Shown here in pieces: positions 1-9,958 of a DNA stretch of 54,353 bases. The DNA is from CAYRGS01 sp964423875. GTDB taxonomy: Bacteria > UBA8248 > JACPRG01 > G963555815. How positions within the stretch are numbered: position 1 is the first letter of the stretch; each line of letters begins with the position of its first letter. The position numbers were made by a program, and so were the translations under genes. The notes under the pieces are model-generated. The model had not been told where the DNA came from and made no database searches. It worked only from the letters and a program-made list of their open reading frames with translations. The stretch spans positions 1-54,353 of the forward strand of contig CAYRGS010000010.1 in the NCBI GenBank assembly GCA_964423875.1. Direction: 5' to 3'.

Positions 1-2
1 AA

Positions 3-560
3 AAGGCCCCGACCGAGCCGGGGGAGACGGAAGAAAGGGCGGAGAAGAGCGCCCGCGGGATCGTCCGCCGGGCGGCCCTGTCGGCGGCCCTGGCCGGGAT
101 CTCCCCCATCCCGCTGGGGGGGATCGCCGGCGTTCCGGCGCTCCAAGCGAAGATGCTCGTGCGTTTGGCGAAGACGTTCGGCCGGACCCTGCATTGGAAA
201 GAAGCCCGGAACCTGGCCGGTCTCCTCGGCGGGGCCACGGCCCTTCAATCACTCTGCCGCCTGTTCACCCGGACGGCGACCCGGGCGATTCCGGCCGTCG
301 GCCTCGCGGCTGGGGCGGCGTCGGCGTTCGGTTCGACGTTTGCGCTCGGACAGGTGGCCATCCGCTATTTCCGCCCGGCGCCGTCCGGATCCACCGCCTC
401 CCCCTCCCCCCCCGGGTCCGACGTTGAAGGATTCGAGCGGGAGGCCCGGACCCTGCGGCTCGAATGGGAAGCCGGGGCGATCTCCGAAAAAACCTACCGC
501 CGGGACCTCGAAACCCTCCGGAAGGGACTCAACCCCGCCCGGAAAGACGCCGAGGGATGA
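3..560 (+). CDS. DUF697 domain protein (5' partial)
   Basis: The open frame runs in from the left edge, so the N-terminus is missing; 185 residues are visible. The segment from the edge to about residue 120 matches the DUF697 pattern: a hydrophobic helix with ISPIPLGGIAGVPALQAKM, then a second glycine- and alanine-rich hydrophobic stretch ending in the typical GQVAIRYF. In known proteins this domain usually follows an Era-like GTPase domain or stands alone in the inner membrane, and its function is not established. A proline-rich linker (about residues 122-140) and a charged C-terminal tail follow. The stop overlaps the start of the next gene as ATGA, which implies translational coupling. Whether a GTPase domain precedes it cannot be seen. 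Confidence 0.8.
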   Translation, partial: KAPTEPGETEERAEKSARGIVRRAALSAALAGISPIPLGGIAGVPALQAKMLVRLAKTFGRTLHWKEARNLAGLLGGATALQSLCRLFTRTATRAIPAVGLAAGAASAFGSTFALGQVAIRYFRPAPSGSTASPSPPGSDVEGFEREARTLRLEWEAGAISEKTYRRDLETLRKGLNPARKDAEG

Positions 561-1159
561 TCCTCGAAACACTCGGGGGCGTCGGCTTCTGGCTGCCTCC
601 GGTGGCCGGCGCGGCCATCGGTTACGGGACTAACCTCCTGGCCATCCGGATGCTGTTCCATCCATACCGCGAGCTTCGGTTCCTCGGCTGGGTCGTCCCC
701 TTCACACCGGGGCTGATTCCGCGCGAGCGCGGGAAGATCGCCGAGACCATTGCCGAATCCATCGAGCGGGAGTTCCTTTCGGGCGAAGAGCTGGTCGGCC
801 TGCTGAAGGATTCCTCCATCAAGCGGCAGGCCGTGCGTACCATCGGGGACATGGTGGACGACAAGTTGAAGCCGTTCGCCCTGCCCGAGGCCCTGCGGCA
901 TCCGATCAAGCTCATCCTGTCGCGCGAGGTGGTGAAACAAATCGACGCCTTCTTCGAGGAGCGGGCGCACCACGTGGCCGAAAGCCTGGATGTGAAAGGG
1001 ACCATCGTGAGCAAGCTCAACCGGATGGACCTGGCTGAGCTGGAGAAGCTGGTGTACGGCGTGGCCGGCCGCCAACTCCGGCGCATCACGGTCTTCGGCG
1101 GGCTTCTGGGGTTTCTGATCGGCTGCGCGCAGGCCCTTGCATTCCGGCTCGCGGGATGA
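557..1159 (+). CDS. DUF445 family membrane protein
   Basis: This 200-residue protein resembles the YheB/DUF445 family. It begins with a hydrophobic segment containing GAAIGYGTNLLAIRMLF, followed by the conserved FTPGLIPRERGKIAETI block, an alpha-helical charged middle, and a hydrophobic C-terminal segment (about residues 178-197). Two membrane anchors with a helical domain between them is the expected layout. The family has no agreed biochemical role; Bacillus homologues are linked to the spore or cell envelope. I chose the ATG that overlaps the stop of the upstream DUF697 gene (ATGA), because the longer frame begins inside that gene with no ribosome site. The next start lies 4 bases after this stop, so the group reads as one operon. 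Confidence 0.82.
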   Translation: MILETLGGVGFWLPPVAGAAIGYGTNLLAIRMLFHPYRELRFLGWVVPFTPGLIPRERGKIAETIAESIEREFLSGEELVGLLKDSSIKRQAVRTIGDMVDDKLKPFALPEALRHPIKLILSREVVKQIDAFFEERAHHVAESLDVKGTIVSKLNRMDLAELEKLVYGVAGRQLRRITVFGGLLGFLIGCAQALAFRLAG

Positions 1160-1163
1160 CGCC

Positions 1164-4100
1164 ATGACAAAGACCGGGACCCGGCCCCTCTCTCTCCTCA
1201 CGGGTCCGTTTCATCCCGACCTCGAGTCGGCCCTGAAAAGTCGCCTGAACGAGTGGACCGGCACCAACCGGGCGCGGGGATCGCTGACGCCGTGCGCCCT
1301 GGTCGCACCCTCCCTGGAAATGCGCCGCTACCTGAAACACCTCATCACGCTTCGGTGGGGCATGACGCTCGCCGGGGCGCACTTGCTGACCGCCCAAGGC
1401 CTGAGCCGAAAAATCGTTTTCACCGTCGGCGGGGATCCGCCGCCCAGTCAGGCGGACGATCTGGTCTTGGATGATCTCATCCGGGACATCGTCCGAAACG
1501 AGAAATTCCCGGCCGACTGGAAAGCGCTCGTCCAGACAACCGGCGGGGCCGCGGCCCTCCATCGCAGCCTCCGGGATCTCGAGGAGGCCCGTGTCCCGAC
1601 ACGCGTAAAGAACCGGGAGCCCGTCCTGAGTCTTCACGCCCTTTTTCAGGAGGGAAGAAAAAGACTGGGGCTGGGCACGACCAGCGACCCGGTGGAGGCG
1701 GCCATCCAGGTCTCAGGGGATTCGGGGTTTCTCCAGTCCCTGGGACGCATCTTGTATTACGGCTTCTACGACATGACGCAACTCCAGATTGACCTCCTGG
1801 GGGCGGTGTCCTCCCACTGTCCGACGACGGTGTTTCTCCCCTGCGCGCCGGGCCGCCGGGCTTTCGAATTCGCCGAGGGGTTTCTGGGGGCGCTGGAGGC
1901 CCGGTTCGCCGGAGCGGATGCCCGACCCGCGGCGGACGCAGGGGAGACAACGGGCGACCGGGAAACCGGGAGCGAAGATCTTTCGCCCGGGAAAGGGGGG
2001 GGGGCTCCGCCTCTGCCGCGGCCCGCGCTCGATCGGCTCTTCTCGGAAGAGGCGGTCAGCCGACCGCCGCATCTCGAGGAAGGAGCCCTGCGGTCCTTTA
2101 CCGCCGCCGGTCCCTTGGGCGAACTTGAGATCGCCGCGAAGGGGATCCTTCGGTGGATTGAAGAAGACGGCGCGGCCTTCGACGGCATCGGTGTCATCGC
2201 CCGGAACCTCGACGCTTATCTCCCCCATCTTCCGGCCGTGTTCGACACCCATGCGATCCCCTTCCGCACGCCGGAAAAGCGGCCCGTCTCCCGATCCCCT
2301 TGGGCGATGACGCTTCTCGCCCTGAACCGGGTCCTGGCTGAGGGCTGTTCGAAGGCCGATGTCCTCGATGTTCTCGCCTCCCCGTATTTCCAGGTCGGCG
2401 AGGGCGGGGTCTCCGTCGGAGAGACCGCCCGCAGGTGGGTGCGACGGTTCGGCGTCATCCGCGGCATCGAAGACTGGCGGAAACTCGAGCGCACGGACCT
2501 TTCACGGCCGGCCGATCCCGAGAAATGGACGGGCGTCGGCCCGGATTCGTCCCCGACGGGGGGGGAGGAGGCGGACCGGTTTCAGCGGGGGCTCGGCCGG
2601 CTGCTCAACGCCATCGCGAAATTCCCCCAGAGAGGTTCGTGGGAGGTCCTGATCGACGCATACCGGCGATTGATCCGGGACGTTCTCGATGGCCCGGCCT
2701 TCGAAGAGGAAGACAGGGGGGCGCGGGATTTCCGCGAATCGCCGGGGGAGTCGTTGACGACCATCTTCGCCGCCCTCGCGGACCGGGCGAAGATCCGGCC
2801 CGAGACCGACGCCGGAAGCTTCCTCGCCCGTGTGGGCGATCACCTCCGGACGCATGCGGTTTCCCTGCGCGAGCCGGGCCACGCCGCGGTCGAGGTCCTG
2901 AACACCCGGGACGCCCGGGGGAAGCGATTTGAATATATCGTCGTTATGGGGTTGCAGGAGGGCGTCTGGCCCCGCACAGAGGGCGAGGATCCCTTCCTGA
3001 ACGACGGAACCCGACGGCAGCTTTCGGAGACCTACGGGGTCCGCTTGTTGGAAAGGTCGGCGGCCGGCGGAGAGGAGCGGCTTCTATTCACCCTGGTGCT
3101 TGCCTCCGGGCGGCGGCGGATCACGCTGACCCGGCAGCGGTCGGGGGAGGACGGACGGCCGCTGGTGCGCTCCTGGTATCTTCACGAGCTTGCGCGCGCC
3201 CTGGGCCGAACCGACGGAAATCTCCCGGGAACCGTACCCGTCCCCCGCAGGCTCGAAGATCGGATGGATCAGAGAATCTTTTCCGATTCCCTCTGGACTC
3301 CCTCGGAGTGGACGGCCCGGCTTCTGATCCACGGACACAATCCGGAGGCGCTGCACTCGATCCAGGGCCTCGAAGCCGGCATTCTGGAGAGTTGTTTTGA
3401 CGCCGGCTCGCGGCTTTCACGCCTCGGGTCCGGTCTGACGGATCGGGACGGCATGATCGACAAACCGCCCGAACGGTGGAATGACCTGAAGGAAAAAGGA
3501 TTTTCCCCCACGGCCCTGGAGACTTACGCCCGGTGTCCGTTCCGGTTCTTCGCAAAGCATGTCCTCCGGCTGGATGAGCTGGACGATTTCGAGGAAATCG
3601 CCGAACTGGAATCCCGGGACATCGGCGACCTGCTCCATGAGATCTTCGAGCGGTTCTTTTCCAGCCGGACACACGACGCCCCCGCCGACGCCTCCGCGCC
3701 GCTCTCCCGTGCAATCGAAATGACGCTGAACGGTTATGAGAAAAAAGCGCCGGTGGGCCATCCGTTTCTTTGGCGAAGGACGCGGCGGACGCTGCGTGCG
3801 CTGGCCGAAGGCTATATCGGCCGGGGTCTTGAATCTCTTCGGGAGAGCGGGTTTCAACCGGTGGCCTACGAGAGACGGGCGGATATCACCCTGCCCGATG
3901 ACCCGTCCTTTCCCTCGATCCTGAGAAGGATGAAGATCCACGGACGCCTGGACCGAATCGACCGCAGGGAGAGCGAAGCGGGGGTGGAGCTTCGTGTGGT
4001 CGATTACAAATACACCGCCGGCAAGGCCGTGGCCAAACGGAACCTGGAACAGGAGACCGTCCGGGGGCGAAGGCTTCAGCCCGCCTTCTACGCCCTGCTC

Positions 4101-4442
4101 GCCCGGGCGGACGAGCCGGACGCCAAGGTGAGCGCGGAGCTTCACTACGTCGCCCCCAACTGGCCGGAAAACGCATCCCGCCGATACGCGCTTCCCTCCG
4201 ACGCGTGGGAGTCCGGTTGGGCGATGGAGATGGGGAAGACCCTCTCGGAGATTCTCACGGGCATCCGCGACGGGCAGTTCTACATCATCCCCCAAGACGG
4301 CGAAGGGAGCCATTGCCGGACGTGCCCCTATCAGGTCCTCTGTCGCAGGAACCACAGGCCGACCCGCTACCGCCGGACGGCGGACCCGCGGACCCGCAGG
4401 ATCGAAATCCTGCCGGAGAAAAAATGGCCTCCCCCGACATGA
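1164..4442 (+). CDS. addB: AddB-like PD-(D/E)XK exonuclease subunit
   Basis: This 1092-residue protein fits the AddB (RexB-like) subunit of the helicase-nuclease that processes double-strand breaks for recombination. The N-terminal helicase-like region is divergent and I see no Walker A motif. The C-terminal third has the PD-(D/E)XK nuclease: a GRLDRID block near residue 927 and VVDYKYT near 945, holding the acidic and lysine residues. An iron-sulfur cluster is indicated by one cysteine in TYARCPF (about 789) and three in CRTCPYQVLC (about 1051-1060), the AddB arrangement. The start is 4 bases after the DUF445 stop. The stop overlaps addA. A G10 tract (1995-2004) lies in frame in a low-complexity linker and could slip. 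Confidence 0.88.
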   Translation: MTKTGTRPLSLLTGPFHPDLESALKSRLNEWTGTNRARGSLTPCALVAPSLEMRRYLKHLITLRWGMTLAGAHLLTAQGLSRKIVFTVGGDPPPSQADDLVLDDLIRDIVRNEKFPADWKALVQTTGGAAALHRSLRDLEEARVPTRVKNREPVLSLHALFQEGRKRLGLGTTSDPVEAAIQVSGDSGFLQSLGRILYYGFYDMTQLQIDLLGAVSSHCPTTVFLPCAPGRRAFEFAEGFLGALEARFAGADARPAADAGETTGDRETGSEDLSPGKGGGAPPLPRPALDRLFSEEAVSRPPHLEEGALRSFTAAGPLGELEIAAKGILRWIEEDGAAFDGIGVIARNLDAYLPHLPAVFDTHAIPFRTPEKRPVSRSPWAMTLLALNRVLAEGCSKADVLDVLASPYFQVGEGGVSVGETARRWVRRFGVIRGIEDWRKLERTDLSRPADPEKWTGVGPDSSPTGGEEADRFQRGLGRLLNAIAKFPQRGSWEVLIDAYRRLIRDVLDGPAFEEEDRGARDFRESPGESLTTIFAALADRAKIRPETDAGSFLARVGDHLRTHAVSLREPGHAAVEVLNTRDARGKRFEYIVVMGLQEGVWPRTEGEDPFLNDGTRRQLSETYGVRLLERSAAGGEERLLFTLVLASGRRRITLTRQRSGEDGRPLVRSWYLHELARALGRTDGNLPGTVPVPRRLEDRMDQRIFSDSLWTPSEWTARLLIHGHNPEALHSIQGLEAGILESCFDAGSRLSRLGSGLTDRDGMIDKPPERWNDLKEKGFSPTALETYARCPFRFFAKHVLRLDELDDFEEIAELESRDIGDLLHEIFERFFSSRTHDAPADASAPLSRAIEMTLNGYEKKAPVGHPFLWRRTRRTLRALAEGYIGRGLESLRESGFQPVAYERRADITLPDDPSFPSILRRMKIHGRLDRIDRRESEAGVELRVVDYKYTAGKAVAKRNLEQETVRGRRLQPAFYALLARADEPDAKVSAELHYVAPNWPENASRRYALPSDAWESGWAMEMGKTLSEILTGIRDGQFYIIPQDGEGSHCRTCPYQVLCRRNHRPTRYRRTADPRTRRIEILPEKKWPPPT

Positions 4443-7400
4443 GTCCGACGTCCGCCGAGGCGCCTCTCGCCGACGCGGAAGACCGCCTGCGGGCCGTCAC
4501 GACGTTCGACCGCAACGTGGTGGTCACGGCGGGCGCCGGGACCGGCAAAACGGCCCTGCTCACCGAGCGGCTCCTGAACCTCTTTTTCCGCCGGCTGGAA
4601 CCGGCCTGTCCGTCGGAATGCGCGGCCCTCACTTTCACGAGAAAGGCCGCCGGTGAAATGGCCGAGCGGCTTCGTGAGTACCTGGAACGGTTCGTCGCGT
4701 GGTCGGCCGGGGAAGGTCTTCCTGCGGAGTCCGGGGAGGTCGCGGCCGGGATCTACCGCAGTCTCGGTGAACGATATGAACGGACGCACGAAGAGCTGGG
4801 CCGGATCGCGCGTGAGACCCTCCGGGACCTCGAGATGCTCCCCATCTCCACTTACCACAGCTTCGCCGCCCGGCTCCTGCGGCTCTACCCCCTCGAGGCG
4901 GGCGTGGACCCGAACTTCACGGAAGACGACGGGACGGTTTTCGCGGAGCGGTTCGATCGGCAGTGGCACGATTGGCTCGCCGGAGAGCTCGGAGAGGAGG
5001 CACCTCGCGGGCCGCTGTGGGAGAAGGCGCTGGATGAATTCGACCTCTCCGTCCTGGAGGCGCTGGCCGAACAACTGTGCTCGGAATTGTTCCCCCTGGA
5101 CGACCTCGAAGGCGCGCTGGCCGACGGGACATTATTCACAGCCCCGGCCGGCTGGCTGGAGGGAGTCGCCGCGGAAGCCGGGATTCTCGCATCGAAATAC
5201 CCGGGGGACAGAAAGGTCGAGGTTTCAATCCGGAATTCGGTCGAGCTTTTGGAGGCCTTTCAGGAAGGCATCGCGGAGGAGAGGCTGTCGGGGATTCGGG
5301 AGGATATCGACGCGCGGCCGGGCGGGATCAGGGCGATGACCGAGGAGGATTATCGGGCCTGCCTCCGGGTGATCAAGATCGCCCGCAACATCGGGTCCTT
5401 GAAGCGCAACGCGATCTCGAATTCCCTGCAACTGGTTCTCCCCTTCGCCCGAAAGTTCCGGAAGGACTTTGTCCTTGCCGGTCACCTGCACTTCGATTCC
5501 CAGCTCGCCCGGGCCCGGGACCTGCTCCGAGACCGCCCCGAGATCCGCCGTGCGCTGAAGGACCGCATCCGGCACCTCTTGGTCGATGAGTTCCAGGACA
5601 CCGACCCGATCCAGTACGAAATCGTCCTCTTCCTGGCGGAGGAGAGGGAAGGCGAGGCGACGAGCTGGCGGGACGTCCGGCTGGAGCCGGGAAAGCTCTT
5701 CATCGTCGGTGACCCCAAGCAGTCCATCTACAAGTTCAGGGGCGCCGACATCGGGGCCTATCAAGTGCTCCTGAACGACGTGCTCCGTGAGAGAACACTG
5801 GAGCTGATCGTTAATTTCCGGAGCCACGACCGGATCGTCGACGTTGTGAACGGCCTGTTCGAAAAGCTGATTGTTGCGCGCGAAAATGTCCAACCCGCCT
5901 ATCAGGCCGCGCAGCCCCGCCCCAGCGGGCCGGCGAACCTCGAATCCCAGGGAGTGGAGGTCCGGGTGACGCGGCCCGAAGGCGATGAGACCTGGAACGC
6001 CGAGGAGGCCACCCGCCGGGAGGCCCGGGAAATCGCCCGGATGATTCGCGATGACTGGGTCGGAGGGGGGAGGGTGGGGAAGGCCGGGATTCCCGGCCCG
6101 GAAAATGGAGCCCGTCCGGTCGAGTACGGCGACATCACCCTCCTGTTCCGGAAGATGACCCACGTCGGAGCCTACATCGACGCCCTGCGCGAGCACGGCA
6201 TCCCCTATGTTTCCGAATTCGCACGGGGGTTCTTCGAGACGCAGGAAGTGACCGACTTTCTGAACCTGCTCGCCTGTCTCGTCTATCCCGAGGACCGGCT
6301 CGCCCTGGCCGGCGTCCTGCGCTCGCCCATCGGCAGCCTGACCGACAAAGAACTGGTTGCCTGGCGCCGAAAGACCGAAATTCCCCCAAAGGCTTCGGCG
6401 ATGGAGGAGAGGCTGCGCGCTGTCCGCCGGGCGATCCGCCCCCTGCCCGTCTCGGAGGCATTGGATCGGGTCCTCGCGGGTTTTCCGGTCCTGGAATCCG
6501 CCATCCTCCTGGCCGGAGAGCAGGGGAGAAGCAACGTTCTGAAGATCCGCTCCCTGGCGCTCGAGCGGGAAAGAAGCCTGGACGTAGGATTCTCCGGTCT
6601 GGTGGACTGGTTGAGGGCGCAGGGGCGCGAGACCCGGGACGAAGGCGAAAGCCCGCTGGCCGAGGAGAACATCAACGCCGTCAAGCTGCTCACGGTGCAT
6701 AAGGCGAAGGGGCTGGAGTTCCCCATCGTCATTCTGGCGGGTCTACAGGCGGGATCGCGCCAAATGACAAGCCCTGTCCGCATCGGGCGCGATTGGACGA
6801 CGGGCCGTTGGGCGTTACAGATTGGCTCCATCCAGACCCCGCAGATGGCGTGGGCAAATGAACGGGACATCTGGTTGGAGGAGGCCGAGGAGCGGCGTCT
6901 TTTCTATGTGGCGGCCACCCGCGCGCGCGAGCACCTGGTCCTCTCCGCCGCCGTGCGGCACGAGCGGGGAAAGCCGGCGAAGGCGGAAGGAATGCTCGCC
7001 CGTCTCAACGAAGCCCTGGAGATCGACGTCCGGGAGGCGGAAGCGCGCGCGCTCCCCATCGGCGATGGACGGATCTCTCTGGCTCACGTGACTTCAGGGG
7101 CGGAGGGTGGGCCAATCCCCGCGCCAAGGGACGAAGCGCCGATGCCGACCGAAGCGTTGGAAAAAGCCTGGGAGGCCCGGAAGCGGAGGGCCGAACAAAT
7201 CCGGGCGACCACGCTGGACCTCTGCCCGTCCGACCTGGACCCTGATAAGGGAAGAGACGAGGATGACCCGCGGGGCCGCACACCCTCCGATGAAGCCCGG
7301 CGGATTGGCATTGTCGCTCATGCCGCAATGGAGCGAATCAATTTCGCGGACCCGCACAAGGACTTGGACAAGGTCATTCGAGTCGCATTGGATGAAAATC

Positions 7401-7798
7401 CGGCCGAACGCCCGGATGCGGAGCGAGACAAAATTCAGGAGGAAGTACGAAGGATGCTGGAGAAATTCACCGCGTCAAAGGACTTCCGGGAAAAAATTCA
7501 ACCCTTTGAAGAGCTTGGCCGAGAGATTCCGTTTCTTTTTTCTGACACGAGCGATGACAGACGCGAAGCCTCGGTTGAGGGACGCGCCGATCTGGTCATC
7601 CGGGACGATGAAGGGATCCTAGTGGTCGACTACAAGACCATCAAGGTGTCCAAGTCCAACGCGCAAACGAAGGCCCAGGAGTTCCGGGAGCAGGGAGGGC
7701 TTTATTGCCGGGCGGTGTCGGAAATCTTCAATCGGGAAAAGGTCCGTTTCTGCGTGGCCTTCCTCAGACCGGCGGTCCTGGAGATGGTCCCTTTCTAG
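4424..7798 (+). CDS. addA: AddA-like UvrD-family helicase-nuclease
   Basis: This 1124-residue superfamily 1 helicase is the likely partner of the preceding AddB. Motifs appear in order: Walker A AGAGTGKT (about 36-43), the DEFQDTDP Walker B block (about 388), GDPKQSIYKFRGAD (motif III), LTVHKAKGLEFPIV (motif V) and VAATRAREHLVL (motif VI). The C-terminus carries RecB-type nuclease residues around RADLVIRDD and VVDYKT (about 1054-1072). The family unwinds and degrades DNA ends up to a Chi site and loads RecA. The chosen ATG has GGAG 5 bases upstream; an alternative ATG at 4439 overlaps the addB stop as ATGA. The gene order addB-addA matches many genomes. Confidence is high for the family and good for the pairing. 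Confidence 0.92.
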   Translation: MASPDMSPTSAEAPLADAEDRLRAVTTFDRNVVVTAGAGTGKTALLTERLLNLFFRRLEPACPSECAALTFTRKAAGEMAERLREYLERFVAWSAGEGLPAESGEVAAGIYRSLGERYERTHEELGRIARETLRDLEMLPISTYHSFAARLLRLYPLEAGVDPNFTEDDGTVFAERFDRQWHDWLAGELGEEAPRGPLWEKALDEFDLSVLEALAEQLCSELFPLDDLEGALADGTLFTAPAGWLEGVAAEAGILASKYPGDRKVEVSIRNSVELLEAFQEGIAEERLSGIREDIDARPGGIRAMTEEDYRACLRVIKIARNIGSLKRNAISNSLQLVLPFARKFRKDFVLAGHLHFDSQLARARDLLRDRPEIRRALKDRIRHLLVDEFQDTDPIQYEIVLFLAEEREGEATSWRDVRLEPGKLFIVGDPKQSIYKFRGADIGAYQVLLNDVLRERTLELIVNFRSHDRIVDVVNGLFEKLIVARENVQPAYQAAQPRPSGPANLESQGVEVRVTRPEGDETWNAEEATRREAREIARMIRDDWVGGGRVGKAGIPGPENGARPVEYGDITLLFRKMTHVGAYIDALREHGIPYVSEFARGFFETQEVTDFLNLLACLVYPEDRLALAGVLRSPIGSLTDKELVAWRRKTEIPPKASAMEERLRAVRRAIRPLPVSEALDRVLAGFPVLESAILLAGEQGRSNVLKIRSLALERERSLDVGFSGLVDWLRAQGRETRDEGESPLAEENINAVKLLTVHKAKGLEFPIVILAGLQAGSRQMTSPVRIGRDWTTGRWALQIGSIQTPQMAWANERDIWLEEAEERRLFYVAATRAREHLVLSAAVRHERGKPAKAEGMLARLNEALEIDVREAEARALPIGDGRISLAHVTSGAEGGPIPAPRDEAPMPTEALEKAWEARKRRAEQIRATTLDLCPSDLDPDKGRDEDDPRGRTPSDEARRIGIVAHAAMERINFADPHKDLDKVIRVALDENPAERPDAERDKIQEEVRRMLEKFTASKDFREKIQPFEELGREIPFLFSDTSDDRREASVEGRADLVIRDDEGILVVDYKTIKVSKSNAQTKAQEFREQGGLYCRAVSEIFNREKVRFCVAFLRPAVLEMVPF

Positions 7799-7840
7799 GG
7801 GTCGCGGAGCGGATTCCCCCCCCATCCACCGAACGGGGAC

Positions 7841-8515
7841 CTACGACGTGCTTCCCTTCTTCAGTTTGTGATACCGGCTCAGGACCTTCCGGACGTACTT
7901 CCGCGTTTCGCGATAGGGGGGAATCCCCCGGTGCCTGCGGACATTCCGCGGACCGGCGTTGTACGCCGCCAGGGCAAGCTCGAGTTTTTTCGGGTAACGC
8001 CGGTAGCGATGCAGGAGCCTCTTGATGTAGCGGACGGCGCCGTCGATGTTCTGGCGAACGTCATAGGGGTCTTCAACGCCCATTTCTGTAGCCGTCTCGG
8101 GCATGAGCTGCATCACCCCCATCGCCCCCTTGGGGGACCGGGCGAGCGGGTCGAAGCCGGATTCCACGGCGATCATGGAGTGAATCAGAAGCGGATCCAA
8201 ACCGTGGCGGCGGGCGATCTCTGCGGCAATCGCTAGAATTTCATCCTGGGTTAAGGAAGGGGCGGGCGCGCGGGCGCGCTCGGGGCGGCCCCTCGCACCG
8301 GATACGGCGGGGACGGGCACAACCCGATTCCCGGGCAGATGGACCGGAAGGGTCCTTCCAAGATATGCGATGGAAAGGACAATCAGGAACAAAGCGATGG
8401 GCACGATGACGCCCTTGTGCGCGGCATAAAAGGCCTTCAGCCGATCGGCGGGGGGGCGTACGCTCCGGATCGATGAACGAATTGTCCGCGAGAAATTCCG
8501 CGCTCGATTTCGCAT
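7841..8515 (-). CDS. Membrane-anchored lytic transglycosylase (SLT domain)
   Basis: The 224-residue product has a basic N-terminus, one membrane segment (about 35-52), a proline-rich linker, then an SLT-type lysozyme fold. The catalytic glutamate is in VESGFDP (about residue 118). It is followed by GAMGVMQLMPETA and AAYNAGPRNV, both conserved in this family. Such enzymes cut the MurNAc-GlcNAc bond of peptidoglycan and leave the anhydro end, probably in the periplasm here. I preferred the ATG at 8515, which has an AAGGG about 8 bases upstream; a GTG at 8560 would add 15 residues. The gene converges on addA and diverges from rlmN. Confidence 0.88.
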   Translation of the reverse strand: MRNRARNFSRTIRSSIRSVRPPADRLKAFYAAHKGVIVPIALFLIVLSIAYLGRTLPVHLPGNRVVPVPAVSGARGRPERARAPAPSLTQDEILAIAAEIARRHGLDPLLIHSMIAVESGFDPLARSPKGAMGVMQLMPETATEMGVEDPYDVRQNIDGAVRYIKRLLHRYRRYPKKLELALAAYNAGPRNVRRHRGIPPYRETRKYVRKVLSRYHKLKKGSTS

Positions 8516-8599
8516 ATCCTGGTCCCTTTGGATTCCGGTCGGAGATTGAACCCGGGACACCCCCGCGATGAGCGGTTCGGGGACGTTCTCCTCCGTCCG

Positions 8600-8631
8600 T
8601 ATAAATTGTGCTTACGGTGAACCCCTGTCAA
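8600..8631 (-). promoter_or_regulatory. Candidate sigma-70 promoter for the transglycosylase
   Basis: On the minus strand a consensus TTGACA (8626-8631) precedes TTTATA (8600-8605). The 20-base spacer is longer than ideal, so the exact -10 element is uncertain. It sits about 85 bases upstream of the chosen start, in the divergent region shared with rlmN. Confidence 0.35.
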
Positions 8632-8679
8632 ACCAACGACAAAGGTCGTTTCACCCTGTCTGCTTGCTTTAAATGCGGT

Positions 8680-8708
8680 TTGAAGGTCGTCACCCAACGT
8701 ACTACATT
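8680..8708 (+). promoter_or_regulatory. Candidate sigma-70 promoter for rlmN
   Basis: TTGAAG (8680-8685) and TACATT (8703-8708) are separated by exactly 17 bases and lie about 20 bases upstream of the rlmN start. Both hexamers match four of six consensus positions. Confidence 0.45.
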
Positions 8709-8728
8709 AGAGGCGGAAGGCCGCCGTT

Positions 8729-9901
8729 TTGTTCTCAAAGGAAACGCTTGACTTGAAGTCCGACAGAAGGAAAGACCTCAAGGATTTCGGGGGAGCCGAT
8801 TTCAAGGCCCTGGCCGACGGGCTGAACCTGCCGGCGTATCGGGGGCGGCAAATTGCCAAGTGGATCTTCGGAAAAGGGGTCTTGACCTTTGAGGAGATGA
8901 CCGACCTGCCGCTGGACCTGCGCCGAACTTTGGAAGATGGATTTTTCATCGGTCGCCTGGCCCTGGAAACGGCCCAAACCTCCCGGGACGCCACGCGGAA
9001 ATTTCTGTTCCGGTCTCCCCGGGACACCCCGGTGGAATCCGTCCTCATCCCCGACGGGACCCGCCGGACCCTTTGCGTCTCCACCCAGGCGGGGTGCCGA
9101 ATGGCGTGCGGCTTTTGCGTCACGGGCGCCCTCGGTCTCCTGGACCAGCTGTCGGCCGGGGACATCGCGGGCCAATTCATCGAGGTGGCCCGCGAAACCA
9201 GAGAACGAATCACGCACGTCGTCCTGATGGGCATGGGGGAGCCGCTGGACAACTACGAGAACGTCGCCCGCGCCGTCCGGACGCTTGTCCATCCGGATTG
9301 GATCGGCCTGTCCCCCCGAAGGGTTACGCTGTCCACCTGCGGGCTGATTCCTCCATTGATCCGCTTCAAGACTGAATTTCCCCGCGTCCGCCTCGCCGTC
9401 TCGTTGGGGGCGCCGGATGATGAACGGCGGGACCGGCTGATCCCAGTGAACCGCCGCTATCCCCTGGGCGCGTTGATGGAAGCGTGCCGCGAGCTGCCCC
9501 TTCAACCCCGGGAGCGCATCACGTTCGAATACACACTGCTGCGGGGCGTCAATGACTCGGTGGAGGACGCCCGGGCGCTGGCCCGGTTGATTCGGGGGGT
9601 CCGGTGCAAGGTGAACCTGCTCCCCTTCAACGCCTCGCCGATCCTGCCGTACGAGCGTCCCGATGAGGCGGCCGTGGACCGGTTCGCCCGCGTCCTCGCG
9701 GCCAAGGGGGTCACCGTAACGGTCCGGAAAAGCAGAGGGCGGGACATCGAGGCCGCTTGCGGCCTCCTGGCGGCGGGCCTTCCGAAGAGGGCGCCGCAAA
9801 CCGCGGACGCCGAGGCGGGCGGCGCGGCCGAACGCTCCCCGGGTAGGGCGCAGCAAACCGCTTCTCACCCGAGCCCCCCGTTTGATCGGCCGGCCGTTTG
9901 A
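8729..9901 (+). CDS. rlmN: Dual-specificity 23S rRNA/tRNA adenine C2 methyltransferase RlmN
   Basis: This 390-residue radical SAM enzyme carries the RlmN signature CRMACGFC (Cys 123, 127, 130), which binds the 4Fe-4S cluster. The second catalytic cysteine is in the C-terminal RKSRGRDIEAACG segment. RlmN methylates A2503 of 23S rRNA and A37 of some tRNAs through a methyl-cysteine intermediate. Conserved MGMGEPLDNYENV and LSTCGLIPPLIRF blocks are present. The start is TTG, with GGAAGG 8 bases upstream; no better ATG exists before the conserved region. The last 40 residues are Pro/Ala-rich and unusual. The gene is followed by coaD. Confidence 0.93.
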   Translation: MFSKETLDLKSDRRKDLKDFGGADFKALADGLNLPAYRGRQIAKWIFGKGVLTFEEMTDLPLDLRRTLEDGFFIGRLALETAQTSRDATRKFLFRSPRDTPVESVLIPDGTRRTLCVSTQAGCRMACGFCVTGALGLLDQLSAGDIAGQFIEVARETRERITHVVLMGMGEPLDNYENVARAVRTLVHPDWIGLSPRRVTLSTCGLIPPLIRFKTEFPRVRLAVSLGAPDDERRDRLIPVNRRYPLGALMEACRELPLQPRERITFEYTLLRGVNDSVEDARALARLIRGVRCKVNLLPFNASPILPYERPDEAAVDRFARVLAAKGVTVTVRKSRGRDIEAACGLLAAGLPKRAPQTADAEAGGAAERSPGRAQQTASHPSPPFDRPAV

Positions 9902-9958
9902 CACGAACCGGGGCGTAAGATAAGTTGACCCGCCTTTTCGGCCCGAACGAGGGACTTC